Shown: positions 35,279 through 44,546, counted from the stretch's first letter. The stretch: 64,000 bases of DNA from Caloranaerobacter sp. TR13 (GCF_001316435.1 NZ_JXLL01000002.1:215768-279767); one strand, 5' to 3'. Numbers and translations: made by a program. The notes: generated by a model not told the origin, from the sequence alone.

Positions 35279-36280
35279 ATGAACGATAAAAAAGTGATTT
35301 TAAGCGGGGTTAAACCTTCAGGAGAATTGACACTTGGTAATTATTTAGGAGCAATAAAAAATTGGGTAATGTTACAAGATGAATATGATTGTTACTATTG
35401 CATTGTTGATTTACATGCTATTACTGTACCTCAAGTACCAAAAGATTTAAGGAGAAATACTTTGGAGATTTTAGCACAGTATATTGCTAGTGGAATAGAC
35501 CCAGAGAAAAATACTATTTTTATTCAGTCCCATGTTAGTGAGCATGCAGAATTAGCTTGGGTTTTTAATTGCTTAACTTATATGGGTGAATTAAATAGAA
35601 TGACACAATTTAAAGAAAAATCCAGAAAAAACGAAGCTAATCTAAATGCAGGGTTATTTACTTATCCTGTATTAATGGCTGCGGATATATTATTATATCA
35701 GGCTGATCTAGTTCCTGTTGGTGAAGATCAAAAGCAGCATTTAGAACTTGCTAGAGATATAGCTAAAAGATTTAATAATAGATATAGTGAAACATTTAAA
35801 ATTCCAGAAGTTTATATATCTAAAGTAGGAGCTAGAATAATGAGCTTACAAGATCCTACAAGTAAAATGTCTAAATCAGATGACAATGAAAATGGGTATA
35901 TTTTGCTTAAAGATAGTCCGGATGTTATAAGAAGAAAGATAAAAAGAGCTGTTACAGATTCATTGAATAGAGTTAAGTATTGTGATGAACAGCCTGGAAT
36001 TAAAAATCTGATTACTATTTATTCTAAGCTTTCAGGTGATAGCATTGAAGAAATTGAAAAAAGGTATGAAGGGCAAGGATACGCAAAATTCAAGGCTGAT
36101 TTAGCTGAAGTAGTAGTTGAAGGATTAAGACCTTTAAGAGAAAAATTTGAAGATTTAATGAAAAATAAAGACTATTTGGAGAAGGTTTATATTGAGGGAG
36201 CGAATAAAGCACAAAGAGTAGCAAGAAAGACTATAAGCAAAGTTTATAGAAAAGTTGGATTTATTCAGAGAAAATTTTAA
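35279..36280 (+). CDS. trpS: Tryptophanyl-tRNA synthetase
   Basis: 333 residues, class I synthetase. HIGH-equivalent in PSGELTLGNYLGA, KMSKS loop as TSKMSKSDDNENG about residue 198, GEDQKQHLELARDIA, and MGELNRMTQFKEKS as in bacterial TrpRS. Charges tRNA-Trp. ATG follows GGAAGGTGAG; expression controlled by the T-box leader upstream. Full length compared with the Bacillus enzyme (330). Confidence 0.96.
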   Translation: MNDKKVILSGVKPSGELTLGNYLGAIKNWVMLQDEYDCYYCIVDLHAITVPQVPKDLRRNTLEILAQYIASGIDPEKNTIFIQSHVSEHAELAWVFNCLTYMGELNRMTQFKEKSRKNEANLNAGLFTYPVLMAADILLYQADLVPVGEDQKQHLELARDIAKRFNNRYSETFKIPEVYISKVGARIMSLQDPTSKMSKSDDNENGYILLKDSPDVIRRKIKRAVTDSLNRVKYCDEQPGIKNLITIYSKLSGDSIEEIEKRYEGQGYAKFKADLAEVVVEGLRPLREKFEDLMKNKDYLEKVYIEGANKAQRVARKTISKVYRKVGFIQRKF

Positions 36281-36310
36281 AGGAATCCTGGTTTAAAGGA
36301 TTCCTTTAAA
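36279..36310. terminator. Bidirectional terminator
   Basis: 10-bp stem AAAGGAATCC/GGATTCCTTT between convergent trpS and the binding-protein gene. Confidence 0.85.
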
Positions 36311-36313
36311 AAC

Positions 36314-37318
36314 TTATTTAATTGTTTCAATAGCTTTTTTAGCAAATTCAGTTGTTACGATTTTATCATAAGGAGCTCTTTGATCAAGTTCTCCAGCTAG
36401 CTCCATAATATCCATTAGATGGTCTAAACCTTCTTTTGTTAGTACAGGGTCAGGTTTCCATGTATCTTGCTCTTTATATCTATTGATAACTGTAACTAGA
36501 AGTTCTTTATCTGCATCTGGGAAATGAGGTTGTATAGCTTCTGCAACTTCTTCAGAAGAATGATTTTGTACCCAAAGCATACCTTTATAGATTGCATTTG
36601 TAAAGCCTTGAATTATGTCCGGATTTTTTTCAATATAGCTTTTTTTAGCACAGTATACTGTATATGGGATGTAACCTCCTTCTTTACCTATTGAAGCGAC
36701 TATATAACCTTTGCCTTCTTTTTCCATCATTGAAGCGGTTGGTTCAAATAGTGTTGTATAGTCTCCTTCTCCACTTGTAAATGCTCCTGCCATCATTGCG
36801 AATTGTATATCAGTACGTACATTTACATCTTTTCCTGGTTGAAGACCGTATTTTTTTAGTACATATTCTAGAGTCATTTCAGGAACTCCACCTTTTCTTC
36901 CACCAAGTATAGTTTTTCCTTTTAGCTTTTTAAATGAAAAATTAGGATCTTTTTTTCTACCTACTAGGAAAGAACCATCTTTTTGAGTCAATTGTGCAAA
37001 ATTGATTGCATAGTCTTTTTTGCCTTGATTGTATACATAGATTGATGCTTCTGGTCCCATAAAACCTATATCAGCTTGATCGCTTAGTAATGCAGCCATT
37101 GATTTATCTGCACCTTTACCATTAGTTAATTCTATTTTAATGCCTTCTTCTTCAAAGAAACCTTTTGTTAAAGCTACGTATTGTGGAGCATAGAAAACAG
37201 AATGTGTAACTTCAACTAGTCTTACTGTTTTAAGTTCTTCTTTTTGACAACCTATTAATAAATTAGATATTATAAGTATGAATATTAAAAGAAGAGTAAA
37301 ACCTTTTGCTAATTTCAT
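36314..37318 (-). CDS. ABC transporter substrate-binding lipoprotein (NMT1/THI5-SsuA family)
   Basis: 334 residues. Lipoprotein signal with LLIGC lipobox (Cys about residue 24). Then the NMT1/THI5-like fold: VRLVEVTHSVFYAPQYVALTKG, GKGADKSMAALLSDQADIGFMG, KGKTILGGRKGG. Relatives bind thiamine precursors, sulfonates or nitrate; ligand not determinable here. No permease or ATPase gene is next to it, so it is an orphan binding protein in this window. ATG with AAGGGGG upstream. Confidence 0.87.
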   Translation of the reverse strand: MKLAKGFTLLLIFILIISNLLIGCQKEELKTVRLVEVTHSVFYAPQYVALTKGFFEEEGIKIELTNGKGADKSMAALLSDQADIGFMGPEASIYVYNQGKKDYAINFAQLTQKDGSFLVGRKKDPNFSFKKLKGKTILGGRKGGVPEMTLEYVLKKYGLQPGKDVNVRTDIQFAMMAGAFTSGEGDYTTLFEPTASMMEKEGKGYIVASIGKEGGYIPYTVYCAKKSYIEKNPDIIQGFTNAIYKGMLWVQNHSSEEVAEAIQPHFPDADKELLVTVINRYKEQDTWKPDPVLTKEGLDHLMDIMELAGELDQRAPYDKIVTTEFAKKAIETIK

Positions 37319-37631
37319 GTTAATCCCCCTTAAAGATTTTTTGGTTCTAAAATTATTATATTCAGTAGTAATTTCAATTGTTACATATGTAACCGAGAAA
37401 TATAAGTAGATTATTATTATTTAAAAGGATTTGTATTTCAAAAATATATTTAAATAAAATCTTAGAATTATGCAGGAATTTTGAATGTAAAGTGCAAATA
37501 AATAATATTAAGCAAAGCAAATGTGTAATATAGCTCTTGTACATATATCAATAATTATTTATAATCCATAATAGGAAGCTATGTTTCTCGGCAATAATAG
37601 CATTATCATATTTTAACAGAAGAGGTGCATT
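37319..37631. other. Intergenic stretch, no gene seen
   Basis: About 310 bp of AT-rich sequence between divergent genes. The only notable piece is TATAATCCATAATAGGAA at 37559-37578, which looks like a decayed left arm of the double-hairpin repeat. No RNA gene or riboswitch was recognised. Confidence 0.4.
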
Positions 37632-38180
37632 ATGAACATACCTAATACACTCACAACAATTAGGTTTTTATTTATACCAATTTTTATAGTTATTTTCTAT
37701 TCATCAATAGAGAATAATATATTGTATGCTACATATATTTTTATATTGGCTGGAATTACTGATGTTTTAGACGGGTATATTGCTAGAAGGTATAATATGG
37801 TAACTAAGTGGGGAGCTGCACTTGACCCTTTAGCAGATAAGCTCATGCAAATTACTGTTTTAGTGTGCTTTACAGATAAAAAATATTTGCCTCTATGGGT
37901 TATTACAGTTGTAGGTATAAAAGAAATTTTGATGATATTAGGAGGGTTATTTTTATATTACTTCGTTGATAGAACTGTTATTCCAGCTAATAAATATGGT
38001 AAGATAGCAACAGTATCATTTTATATTGCGATTTTATCTATCGCTTTTAAAGTAAATAAATTGATAAGCTTTTTACTTGTTTCAGTGGCTGTTGTACTTA
38101 CGATTGTAGCATTTGTTAACTATTTGATTGGGTTTAGAGAAATAAATCGCACAAATAAAGAAAAAAGCATTGACAAATAA
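37632..38180 (+). CDS. pgsA: CDP-diacylglycerol-glycerol-3-phosphate 3-phosphatidyltransferase
   Basis: 182 residues, about five membrane segments. CDP-alcohol phosphatidyltransferase motif DGYIARRYNMVTKWGAALDP plus LADK (D-G-x2-A-R-x8-G-x3-D-x3-D), with N-terminal NIPNTLTTIRFLFIPIF typical of PgsA. Makes phosphatidylglycerol phosphate from CDP-diacylglycerol. ATG 37632 after AGAGGTG. Confidence 0.93.
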   Translation: MNIPNTLTTIRFLFIPIFIVIFYSSIENNILYATYIFILAGITDVLDGYIARRYNMVTKWGAALDPLADKLMQITVLVCFTDKKYLPLWVITVVGIKEILMILGGLFLYYFVDRTVIPANKYGKIATVSFYIAILSIAFKVNKLISFLLVSVAVVLTIVAFVNYLIGFREINRTNKEKSIDK

Positions 38181-38197
38181 GATAATTATTATATAAT
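38170..38197 (+). promoter_or_regulatory. SigA promoter at the end of pgsA, toward the valS leader
   Basis: TTGACA at 38170-38175, 16-base spacer, TATAAT at 38192-38197. The -35 lies inside the last codons of pgsA. The transcript would run through the heptad repeats into the valS T-box. Confidence 0.65.
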
Positions 38198-38208
38198 ATA
38201 TTAAAAAT

Positions 38209-38365
38209 TGGTACTGAGGACTTGAATCAGAGAACAGATGACAGGGAACAGTGGACAGGATAAAAGATTAAAAATGTAAAATTAGTTGATAGTCGATAGT
38301 TAATAGACCAATAACTAAGTATTTAGGTACTTGATACTGAGTGCTAGGTACTAGTACTGGTTAAA
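38209..38365 (+). repeat. Dispersed heptad-periodic repeat, copy B
   Basis: Begins GGTACTGAGGACTTG, then clean heptads at 38229-38263 (AGAGAAC, AGATGAC, AGGGAAC, AGTGGAC, AGGATAA), then GATAGTC-GATAGTT-AATAGAC, and ends with GGTACTTGATACT and GGTACTAGTACTGG. Copy A at 10665 has the same blocks inverted. Lies in the 5' leader of valS. Confidence 0.7.
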
Positions 38366-38371
38366 ATAGAA

Positions 38372-38614
38372 GATAAAAGCGTTGAAGGAGAGGAGTAGGT
38401 AAACAACCTTCAAGAGAGCGAAACCCATTGGCTGGGAGGTTTTGCAAGGCAATGTTTACTGAAGGTAGCTCTGGAGCTTCTAGGCTGAACTTAAGTAGGC
38501 TTAGACGGTTTTTACCGTTATTAAAATGAGAGCCAGATATGTTTTCAATATCTGGAAATAAGGTGGTACCGCGAAAAAACCCTTCGTCCTTATATTTGGA
38601 TGAAGGGTTTTTTA
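38372..38614 (+). ncRNA. T-box leader of the valS operon
   Basis: Stem I with CAACCTTCA...TGAAGG pairing, a stem III CCAGATAT/ATATCTGG, the T-box AAGGTGGTACCGCG at 38560-38573 and a terminator. GTA at 38465-38467 in TGAAGGTAGC is the likely Val specifier (inference). Charging state of tRNA-Val should decide read-through into the small membrane gene and valS. Confidence 0.92.
38578..38613 (+). terminator. T-box-controlled terminator of valS
   Basis: AACCCTTCGTCC/GGATGAAGGGTT stem followed by T6; the double-hairpin repeat begins within the T-run. Confidence 0.88.
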
Positions 38615-38735
38615 TAATCCATAGGAAATTATTTACCTTGTTAAATTGTGGATAATTTTAAATATAATTTCCGTAATGGATTTCAACAAAATCTACCTTA
38701 TACAATTTATTTATATCGAAGATTTTGTTCATTAA
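38611..38735 (+). repeat. Double-hairpin repeat, copy B (MITE-like)
   Basis: Same organisation as copy A: arms 38616-38632 with 38664-38682 (AATCCATAGGAAATTAT and its imperfect complement) and AACAAAATCT/AGATTTTGTT at 38685-38694 and 38720-38729. Loop sequence of the first hairpin is almost identical to copy A. Placed between the valS T-box terminator and the ribosome site of the next gene. Confidence 0.75.
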
Positions 38736-38765
38736 AAGGATTTTATATTTAAAGGAAGTGGTTTA

Positions 38766-38936
38766 ATGTTTAATTTAGGAGGGATTTTATTTATAATAAG
38801 TGGATTAGTTGTATTTGGTTCTGATTTTTATTTTAAAAAGGGCAAAATAAAAACTCTGAAAGGCTTATTAATAATAAAAATATTTGGGTTGGTTTTGTCA
38901 ATATTAGGAGCACTTTTAATGTTTTATGGAAAATAG
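38766..38936 (+). CDS. Small membrane protein (56 residues) in the valS operon
   Basis: ATG 38766 with AAGGAAGTGG upstream; 56 codons ending at TAG 38934. Two hydrophobic segments (GGILFIISGLVVFGSDFYF and IFGLVLSILGALLMFYG) joined by the basic KKGKIKTLKG turn. No family recognised. It sits behind the Val T-box and 19 bases ahead of valS, so it is expected to be induced by valine starvation together with valS. Codon usage and ribosome site fit a real gene. Confidence 0.65.
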   Translation: MFNLGGILFIISGLVVFGSDFYFKKGKIKTLKGLLIIKIFGLVLSILGALLMFYGK

Positions 38937-38955
38937 ATGATGAGGAGGGAAAAGT

Positions 38956-41604
38956 ATGGAAAGAAACTTAGCTAAAAAGTATAATCCAAAGGATTTTGAA
39001 GAAAGAATTTATAACTATTGGAATGAAAACAATTATTTTAGAGCTGAGATTAATGAAGAAAAAGAACCATTTACTATTATGATGCCACCACCTAATGTTA
39101 CTGGTAGTTTACACATGGGGCATGCTTTAAACGGTACTTTACAAGATATTTTAATAAGATGGAAACGAATGGAAGGTTATGAAGCTTTATGGCTACCAGG
39201 TACTGATCACGCAAGTATTTCAACAGAGGCTAAAGTTGTAGCTAAAATACGCTCTGAAGGTAAGACAAAAGAGCAAATAGGTAGAGAAAAGTTTTTAGAG
39301 GAAGCTTGGGATTGGACAGAAAAGTATGGTGGTAATATAAGAAAACAATTAAGAAAACTTGGAGTTTCTTGTGACTGGTCAAGAGAAAGATTTACTTTAG
39401 ATGAGGGGTTAAGCAAAGCTGTTGAAGAAGTTTTTATAAGATTGTACGAAAAAGGTTTAATTTATAGAGGAAATAGAATTATAAATTGGTGTCCAAGTTG
39501 TAAGACAGCTATTTCAGATGCCGAAGTAGAACATGAAGAAAAACAAGGCAAATTATGGCATATTAAGTATCCTGTTAAAGATAGTGATGAGTATATTGTT
39601 ATTGCTACTACTAGACCTGAAACTATGCTTGGCGACGTAGCAGTTGCTGTAAATCCACAAGATGAAAGATATGAGCATTTAATTGGAAAGAAATTGATAT
39701 TACCTCTAGTTAATAGAGAAATACCTATTATAGCAGATGAATATGTAGAAATGGAGTTTGGTACTGGAGCTGTTAAAATAACTCCAGCACATGACCCAAA
39801 TGATTTTGAGGTGGGATTAAGACACAATTTAGAGCAAATAAAAGTGATGAATGATGATGCAAGCATTAATGAATTAGGCGGTAAATATCAAGGAATGGAT
39901 AGATATGAAGCGAGAAAAGCAATAGTTAAGGATTTAGAAGATGGAGGTTATCTTGTAAAAATTGAAGACCATAATCATAATGTGGGTCATTGTGAAAGAT
40001 GTAATACTGTTGTTGAACCTATCATATCAAAACAGTGGTTTGTAAAAATGGAACCTTTAGCTAAGCCAGCATTAGAAGCATATAGAGAAGGAAGATTTAG
40101 ATTTATACCAGAAAGATTTGGTAAAATATATGTTCACTGGCTAGAAAATATTAGGGATTGGTGTATTTCAAGACAGCTTTGGTGGGGGCATAGATTACCT
40201 GTATATTACTGCCAAGACTGCGGAGAAGTTATAGTTTCAAGACAAGAACCTGACAGCTGTCCTAAATGTGAAAGTACAAATATTAAGCAAGACCCAGATA
40301 CTTTAGATACATGGTTCTCATCTGCTTTATGGCCATTTTCAACTTTAGGATGGCCTGAAGATACGCCAGAACTTAAATATTTTTATCCAACAGATGTGTT
40401 AGTAACAGGTTATGATATTATTTTCTTCTGGGTAGTTAGAATGGTATTTTCAGGATTAGAACATATGGGAGATATTCCGTTTAAAAATGTTTTAATTAAC
40501 GGTTTGGTTAGAGATTCATTAGGAAGAAAGATGAGTAAATCATTAGGCAATGGTATTGATCCACTTGAAATAATAGATAAGTACGGTGCTGATGCTCTAA
40601 GATTTACATTGATTACTGGAAACACACCAGGAAACGATATGAGATTCCACATGGAAAGAGTTGAAGCTAGTAGAAATTTTGCAAATAAGTTATGGAATGC
40701 ATCTAGATTTGTTCTAATGAATCTAGGTGAAGAGTTAATAGAGCATGATTTAGCATTTAATTCACTAAAAGAAGAAGATAAATGGATAATATCTAGAGTT
40801 AATAAGATAGCAAAAGAAATTACAGAGAACTTAACGAAATTTGAATTGGGTATTGCAGCTCAAAAGATATATGATTTTATCTGGAGTGAATATTGCGATT
40901 GGTATATTGAAATGGTGAAACCTCGTTTATATGGTGATGATGCAGCAAGCAAGAATACTGCAAGATATGTGCTATTGTATGTATTAAAAGACCTTCTAAA
41001 ATTATTGCATCCATTTATGCCATTTATTACAGAGGAAATTTGGCAGCACTTACCAAATACAGAAAGCAGTTTAATAATGGCAAAATGGCCTGTATATAAA
41101 GAAGAATATAATTTTGAAGAATCTGAGAGAAGAATTGGTTTTATAATGGAGGCTGTGAAGAATATCAGAAATATAAGGGCAGAAATGAATGTAGCTCCTT
41201 CTAAAAAGGCTAAAGTAATATTTGTAACTAACAATAATGATATTAAGGACATATTAAGTGAAGGAGAGATTTATTTTACTACTCTTGCAGGTGCTTCAAG
41301 TATAGAAATCAGAGATAATAAAGATGGTATAGGTGAAGATGCAATGTCAGCTGCAATGGAAGATTGCGAAATATATTTACCTTTAGAAGAACTAGTTGAT
41401 ATTGCCAAAGAAATAGAAAGATTAGAAAAAGAAAAAGAGCGATTAGAAGGGGAATTAAAAAGAGTTAGAAGTAAGCTATCTAATGAAGGCTTTATAAGCA
41501 AGGCGCCTAAGCATATAGTTGATAAAGAAAGAGAGAAAGAAGCTAAGTATCAAAATATGATGGAAAAAGTGCTTGAAAGATTGGAAAGTTTAAAGAGAAA
41601 ATAG
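38956..41604 (+). CDS. valS: Valyl-tRNA synthetase
   Basis: 882 residues. HIGH motif in [15 protein letters not shown] (about residue 45), KMSKS loop in [14 protein letters not shown] (about 525), editing domain in between ([35 protein letters not shown]), zinc-like CQDC...CPKC cysteines around 415-435 and the C-terminal coiled coil ([17 protein letters not shown]). ATG follows GAGGAGGGA. Length as in B. subtilis (880). Confidence 0.97.
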   Translation: MERNLAKKYNPKDFEERIYNYWNENNYFRAEINEEKEPFTIMMPPPNVTGSLHMGHALNGTLQDILIRWKRMEGYEALWLPGTDHASISTEAKVVAKIRSEGKTKEQIGREKFLEEAWDWTEKYGGNIRKQLRKLGVSCDWSRERFTLDEGLSKAVEEVFIRLYEKGLIYRGNRIINWCPSCKTAISDAEVEHEEKQGKLWHIKYPVKDSDEYIVIATTRPETMLGDVAVAVNPQDERYEHLIGKKLILPLVNREIPIIADEYVEMEFGTGAVKITPAHDPNDFEVGLRHNLEQIKVMNDDASINELGGKYQGMDRYEARKAIVKDLEDGGYLVKIEDHNHNVGHCERCNTVVEPIISKQWFVKMEPLAKPALEAYREGRFRFIPERFGKIYVHWLENIRDWCISRQLWWGHRLPVYYCQDCGEVIVSRQEPDSCPKCESTNIKQDPDTLDTWFSSALWPFSTLGWPEDTPELKYFYPTDVLVTGYDIIFFWVVRMVFSGLEHMGDIPFKNVLINGLVRDSLGRKMSKSLGNGIDPLEIIDKYGADALRFTLITGNTPGNDMRFHMERVEASRNFANKLWNASRFVLMNLGEELIEHDLAFNSLKEEDKWIISRVNKIAKEITENLTKFELGIAAQKIYDFIWSEYCDWYIEMVKPRLYGDDAASKNTARYVLLYVLKDLLKLLHPFMPFITEEIWQHLPNTESSLIMAKWPVYKEEYNFEESERRIGFIMEAVKNIRNIRAEMNVAPSKKAKVIFVTNNNDIKDILSEGEIYFTTLAGASSIEIRDNKDGIGEDAMSAAMEDCEIYLPLEELVDIAKEIERLEKEKERLEGELKRVRSKLSNEGFISKAPKHIVDKEREKEAKYQNMMEKVLERLESLKRK

Positions 41605-41610
41605 AGAAAA

Positions 41611-41643
41611 GCTAAGACTCCTTAATGGGGTCTTAGCTTGTTG
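41611..41643 (+). terminator. Rho-independent terminator of valS
   Basis: 11-bp stem GCTAAGACTCC/GGGGTCTTAGC (one G-T pair), TTAAT loop, short T-rich tail. Confidence 0.7.
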
Positions 41644-41660
41644 ACAAAGTTATATTACTT

Positions 41661-41870
41661 AATGAATTGAAAAAATAACGTCCATAGACAAATCTTCAGA
41701 GAAAACTAAGATTCATAATTTCGAAAAATCTTAACGCACCTAATCAAGACGTCCTGTCTTGTAGGATGCTGGCTTAGCGTCCTGCTAAGCCTACGGATTT
41801 TTCTGAAATTCTTTATCAAGTTTTCTTGGCTGAAGCTTTGTAATTATTCACTTTTATTTTTTCAATCATT
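41661..41870. repeat. Nested palindromic element of about 210 bp
   Basis: Outer arms AATGAATTGAAAAAATAA (41661-41678) and TTATTTTTTCAATCATT (41854-41870) are complementary apart from one extra A. Inside, 41693-41730 and 41796-41834 are also largely complementary (CTTCAG...GAAAACT...AATTTC-GAAAAATC). The centre has two small hairpins with the same GTCCT loop: CAAGAC-GTCCT-GTCTTG (41745-41761) and GGCTTAGC-GTCCT-GCTAAGCC (41771-41791). No ORF. Likely a MITE or a structured RNA; identity unknown. Confidence 0.7.
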
Positions 41871-41943
41871 ATATTTATTTAGTCTATATCCTAAGACTCT
41901 TTAAAAGAGTCCTATTTTCTCGATAATATTGAGGAGTGAGATG

Positions 41944-43239
41944 ATGAACTATAAAGAGGCATTAGAATATATCCATGGTACAAGAAAATTTGGAAGTAAA
42001 TTAGGACTTGAAAATATAAGAATTTTACTAGATTTATTGGGCAATCCCCATAAAGGTTTAAAAATAATACATGTAGCTGGGACCAATGGTAAAGGTTCAA
42101 CTTCATCTTATATTTCGACTATATTGACTGAGGCTGGTTATAAAGTAGGATTATTCACTTCACCATATTTAGAGAGATTTACAGAAAGAATTAGAGTAAA
42201 TGGTAAAGAAATTGAAGACGAAAGGCTAGCTCAAGTTACTTCAAAAGTTAAAGATAAAGTTGCGGAGATGATTAAAAAAGGTTATAATCATCCTACTGAA
42301 TTTGAAATAGTAACAGCGATAGCTTTTGTTTATTATAAAGAAGAAAAAGTTGATTTTGTAGTACTTGAAGTTGGATTAGGTGGAAGATATGATTCTACCA
42401 ATATTATTGAAAATCCACTGGTTTCGGTTTTAACTCCAATTTCGTTAGATCATAAGGATATACTTGGAGATACTATAGAAAAAATTGCCTGGGAAAAGGC
42501 AGGAATAATAAAAGAAAATGGACTTGTTATAAGCCATCCTCAAGTAGATGAAGCACAAAAAGTTATTGAGGATGTTGTTAAGGATAAGAATAGTAAGCTT
42601 ATAATAGCACCTGTTAAAGATATAGAAGTAATTGAGTGTACGGAACTAGGCAGTAAATTTAATTTTAAATTTAATGAAAAGACTCTTGAAAATCTTAAGA
42701 TTAGCCTTATAGGAGAGCATCAGATAAATAATGCTTGCATTGCTTTAACAGTTATACTTACTTTAATAGAAAATAATTATGTAGGCATTAATGAAGATTG
42801 TATTAGAAGAGGTTTACTAAAAACTAAGTGGAAAGGCAGATTAGAAATATTAAGACGTAATCCAACATTTGTCATAGATGGTGCACATAATTTAGCCGGA
42901 GCAAGTTCTTTAAAAAAATCTATAAAGGAACTTTTTAAATATAATAAATTAATTTTAGGTATTGGAATACTTGGCGATAAAGAAGTTAATAGTATATTGA
43001 ATGAATTAGTTCCTCTAGCAGATGAAATTATTATTACAGAGGCAAATAATCCAAGAAAGCTTGAAGCTGAAAAATTAGCAAATATTATTGAGAATTTTAA
43101 TAAGGAATATCTAATTGAAAAGGACATAAAGGAAGCTGTAAATAAAGCTTTGGATAAGGCAAAAGAGGATGACTTAATATTATTTTCAGGCTCTTTATAT
43201 TTAATTGGTGATGTTAGAAAAATTATTATGAATGATTAG
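41944..43239 (+). CDS. folC: Folylpolyglutamate synthase/dihydrofolate synthase
   Basis: 431 residues of the Mur-ligase superfamily. N-terminus MNYKEALEYIHG, P-loop VAGTNGKGSTSSYIS about residue 42, KVGLFTSPYLERFTERI, ITAIAF/EVGLGGRYDSTN and ISLDHKDILGDTIEKIAWEKAGI, then C-terminal VIDGAHNLAGA. Adds glutamate residues to folates. ATG 41944 is 7 bases behind GAGGAG; ATG 41941 is possible. Downstream of valS as in Bacillus and many Clostridia. Confidence 0.94.
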   Translation: MNYKEALEYIHGTRKFGSKLGLENIRILLDLLGNPHKGLKIIHVAGTNGKGSTSSYISTILTEAGYKVGLFTSPYLERFTERIRVNGKEIEDERLAQVTSKVKDKVAEMIKKGYNHPTEFEIVTAIAFVYYKEEKVDFVVLEVGLGGRYDSTNIIENPLVSVLTPISLDHKDILGDTIEKIAWEKAGIIKENGLVISHPQVDEAQKVIEDVVKDKNSKLIIAPVKDIEVIECTELGSKFNFKFNEKTLENLKISLIGEHQINNACIALTVILTLIENNYVGINEDCIRRGLLKTKWKGRLEILRRNPTFVIDGAHNLAGASSLKKSIKELFKYNKLILGIGILGDKEVNSILNELVPLADEIIITEANNPRKLEAEKLANIIENFNKEYLIEKDIKEAVNKALDKAKEDDLILFSGSLYLIGDVRKIIMND

Positions 43240-43250
43240 TTATTATTTTT

Positions 43251-43288
43251 CTCCCATTGAATAAAATATATATATATTCAAGTGGGAG
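43251..43288 (+). promoter_or_regulatory. Inverted repeat sequestering the ribosome site of the 74-residue protein
   Basis: CTCCCATTGAATA (43251-43263) pairs with TATTCAAGTGGGAG (43275-43288), one bulged base; the right arm is the start of the GGGAGG ribosome site of the gene at 43296. Not followed by a T-run, so not a terminator. Confidence 0.45.
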
Positions 43289-43295
43289 GTTGGTT

Positions 43296-43520
43296 ATGTC
43301 TGAAATAGGGTACAAACCATATAAAAATTTAGAAGATTATGTTTTACTAGAAGAAGTTTATTCGAAGATGGAAAAACTAAGACTTTTATCGACATCAGAT
43401 GATGAAGAAAAATACTGGGAAGAAGCTAATGAGTTTAATGAACTGATTATTGAGATAAAAAGAAGAAATATAACAATTGATAAAGAAACATGGATTAAAA
43501 AAATAATAATTGATATATAA
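43296..43520 (+). CDS. Hypothetical acidic/charged 74-residue protein
   Basis: ATG 43296 with GTGGGAGG upstream; the frame is open to 43257 but that part is leader. No membrane segment, no Cys, rich in Glu/Lys and helical (LEEVYSKMEKLRLLSTSDDEEKYWEEANEFNELIIEIKRR). I do not recognise a family. Situated between folC and a YVTN propeller gene, in a neighbourhood rich in sporulation genes; its ribosome site lies in a hairpin like those of the two small putative spore genes at the left end. Function unknown. Confidence 0.65.
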   Translation: MSEIGYKPYKNLEDYVLLEEVYSKMEKLRLLSTSDDEEKYWEEANEFNELIIEIKRRNITIDKETWIKKIIIDI

Positions 43521-43533
43521 CTATAATTTAATT

Positions 43534-43604
43534 AATCACCTCTATTCACCCTTATTATTAAATGTGCATAAACTGATATAAGGGCAATGAAGACAGAGGT
43601 GATT
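43534..43604 (+). promoter_or_regulatory. SigK-like promoter within nested inverted repeat covering the ribosome site
   Basis: AC at 43548-43549, 17 bases, CATAAACT at 43567-43574. Outer arms AATCACCTCT (43534-43543) and AGAGGTGATT (43595-43604), inner arms CCCTTAT (43549-43555) and ATAAGGG (43578-43584). TTCACC, TTATT and TGCATAAA also occur in the same order upstream of the gene at 1865. Confidence 0.5.
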
Positions 43605-43610
43605 ATTTTT

Positions 43611-44546
43611 ATGAAGAGGAAAAAACTTGTAGTAGCTAATGCTGAGAATGATACATTGACCTTGGTAGATTTAGAAAATAAATATGAAGTTGAAAATATA
43701 TTTCTCAATAATATTAGTACAAGTAAAAAACGAGTTAATATTTCAAGTATAAACAGACCATATATAGGACCTCATCATATTATTAGAGGGAGTAATGACT
43801 CAATAATATATACAGCTAATTCATATGATAACAGTGTTTTTAAGATAGATATAAACAGTAAAACAGTTATAGATGCTGTTTATGTAGGAAGTTGTCCAAA
43901 ACATTTAGAGTTGTTAAATGGATGTATTTTTGTTACAAATACAGATTCAAATTCAGTTTCAGTAATAGATGAGAAAGACTTTATATTATTAGAAAATATA
44001 CCTGTAGGAGAGAAACCTCATGATATTAAAATAAACAACAGCAAAAATCGAATTTATGTAGCTAATAGCAGTGGTTATAGTTTGAGTGTAATCTACTTAG
44101 ATAGTAATAAAATAGATAAAATTAGACTTAGGTTTAATCCTTTTCATATTTTAACAAATAAAGATAGAATATATATATTATGTCCACAATCAAATGGGAT
44201 GCATCAAAGTGCAATACAAATATTAGACATAAATGATAATATATTACTTGCAGAATTAGAAGTAGAAGGTGTAGTTTTAGATATGGTTGTCATAGAGAAT
44301 ACTGACATATTATATACAACTAATGCTCTTGACGGTTTTCTTTACAAAATCAATATTGAGAAGAAGAATATACTTGAAAAGTATTATTTAGGAGGAATGC
44401 CTAACTGTATGCTCTACAATGGTGATGATTTAATATTTATATCAGATGCTCTAAAAAATTGTGTTACTGTATTTAACTATAAAAAGGGAAAAATAATAAA
44501 AAATATATCAGTTGGGTTAGAGCCTAATGGATTAATCTTAATATGA
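43611..44546 (+). CDS. YVTN-family beta-propeller protein
   Basis: 311 residues with repeated blades of the YVTN/YncE kind (VDLENKYEVENI, YTANSYDNSVFKIDI, FVTNTDSNSVSVID, YVANSSGYSLSVI, YTTNALDGFLYKINI, FISDALKNCVTVFN). No signal peptide, so it may remain in the cytoplasm or reach the spore coat. ATG 43611 chosen over 43587 because AGAGGTGAT lies between. The putative SigK promoter suggests mother-cell expression; ligand or partner unknown. Confidence 0.82.
   Translation: MKRKKLVVANAENDTLTLVDLENKYEVENIFLNNISTSKKRVNISSINRPYIGPHHIIRGSNDSIIYTANSYDNSVFKIDINSKTVIDAVYVGSCPKHLELLNGCIFVTNTDSNSVSVIDEKDFILLENIPVGEKPHDIKINNSKNRIYVANSSGYSLSVIYLDSNKIDKIRLRFNPFHILTNKDRIYILCPQSNGMHQSAIQILDINDNILLAELEVEGVVLDMVVIENTDILYTTNALDGFLYKINIEKKNILEKYYLGGMPNCMLYNGDDLIFISDALKNCVTVFNYKKGKIIKNISVGLEPNGLILI

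Noticed and set aside
41661..41870. Insertion sequence remnant
   Set aside because: No transposase fragment in any frame inside or next to the palindrome; MITE-like or RNA element is the most that can be said.
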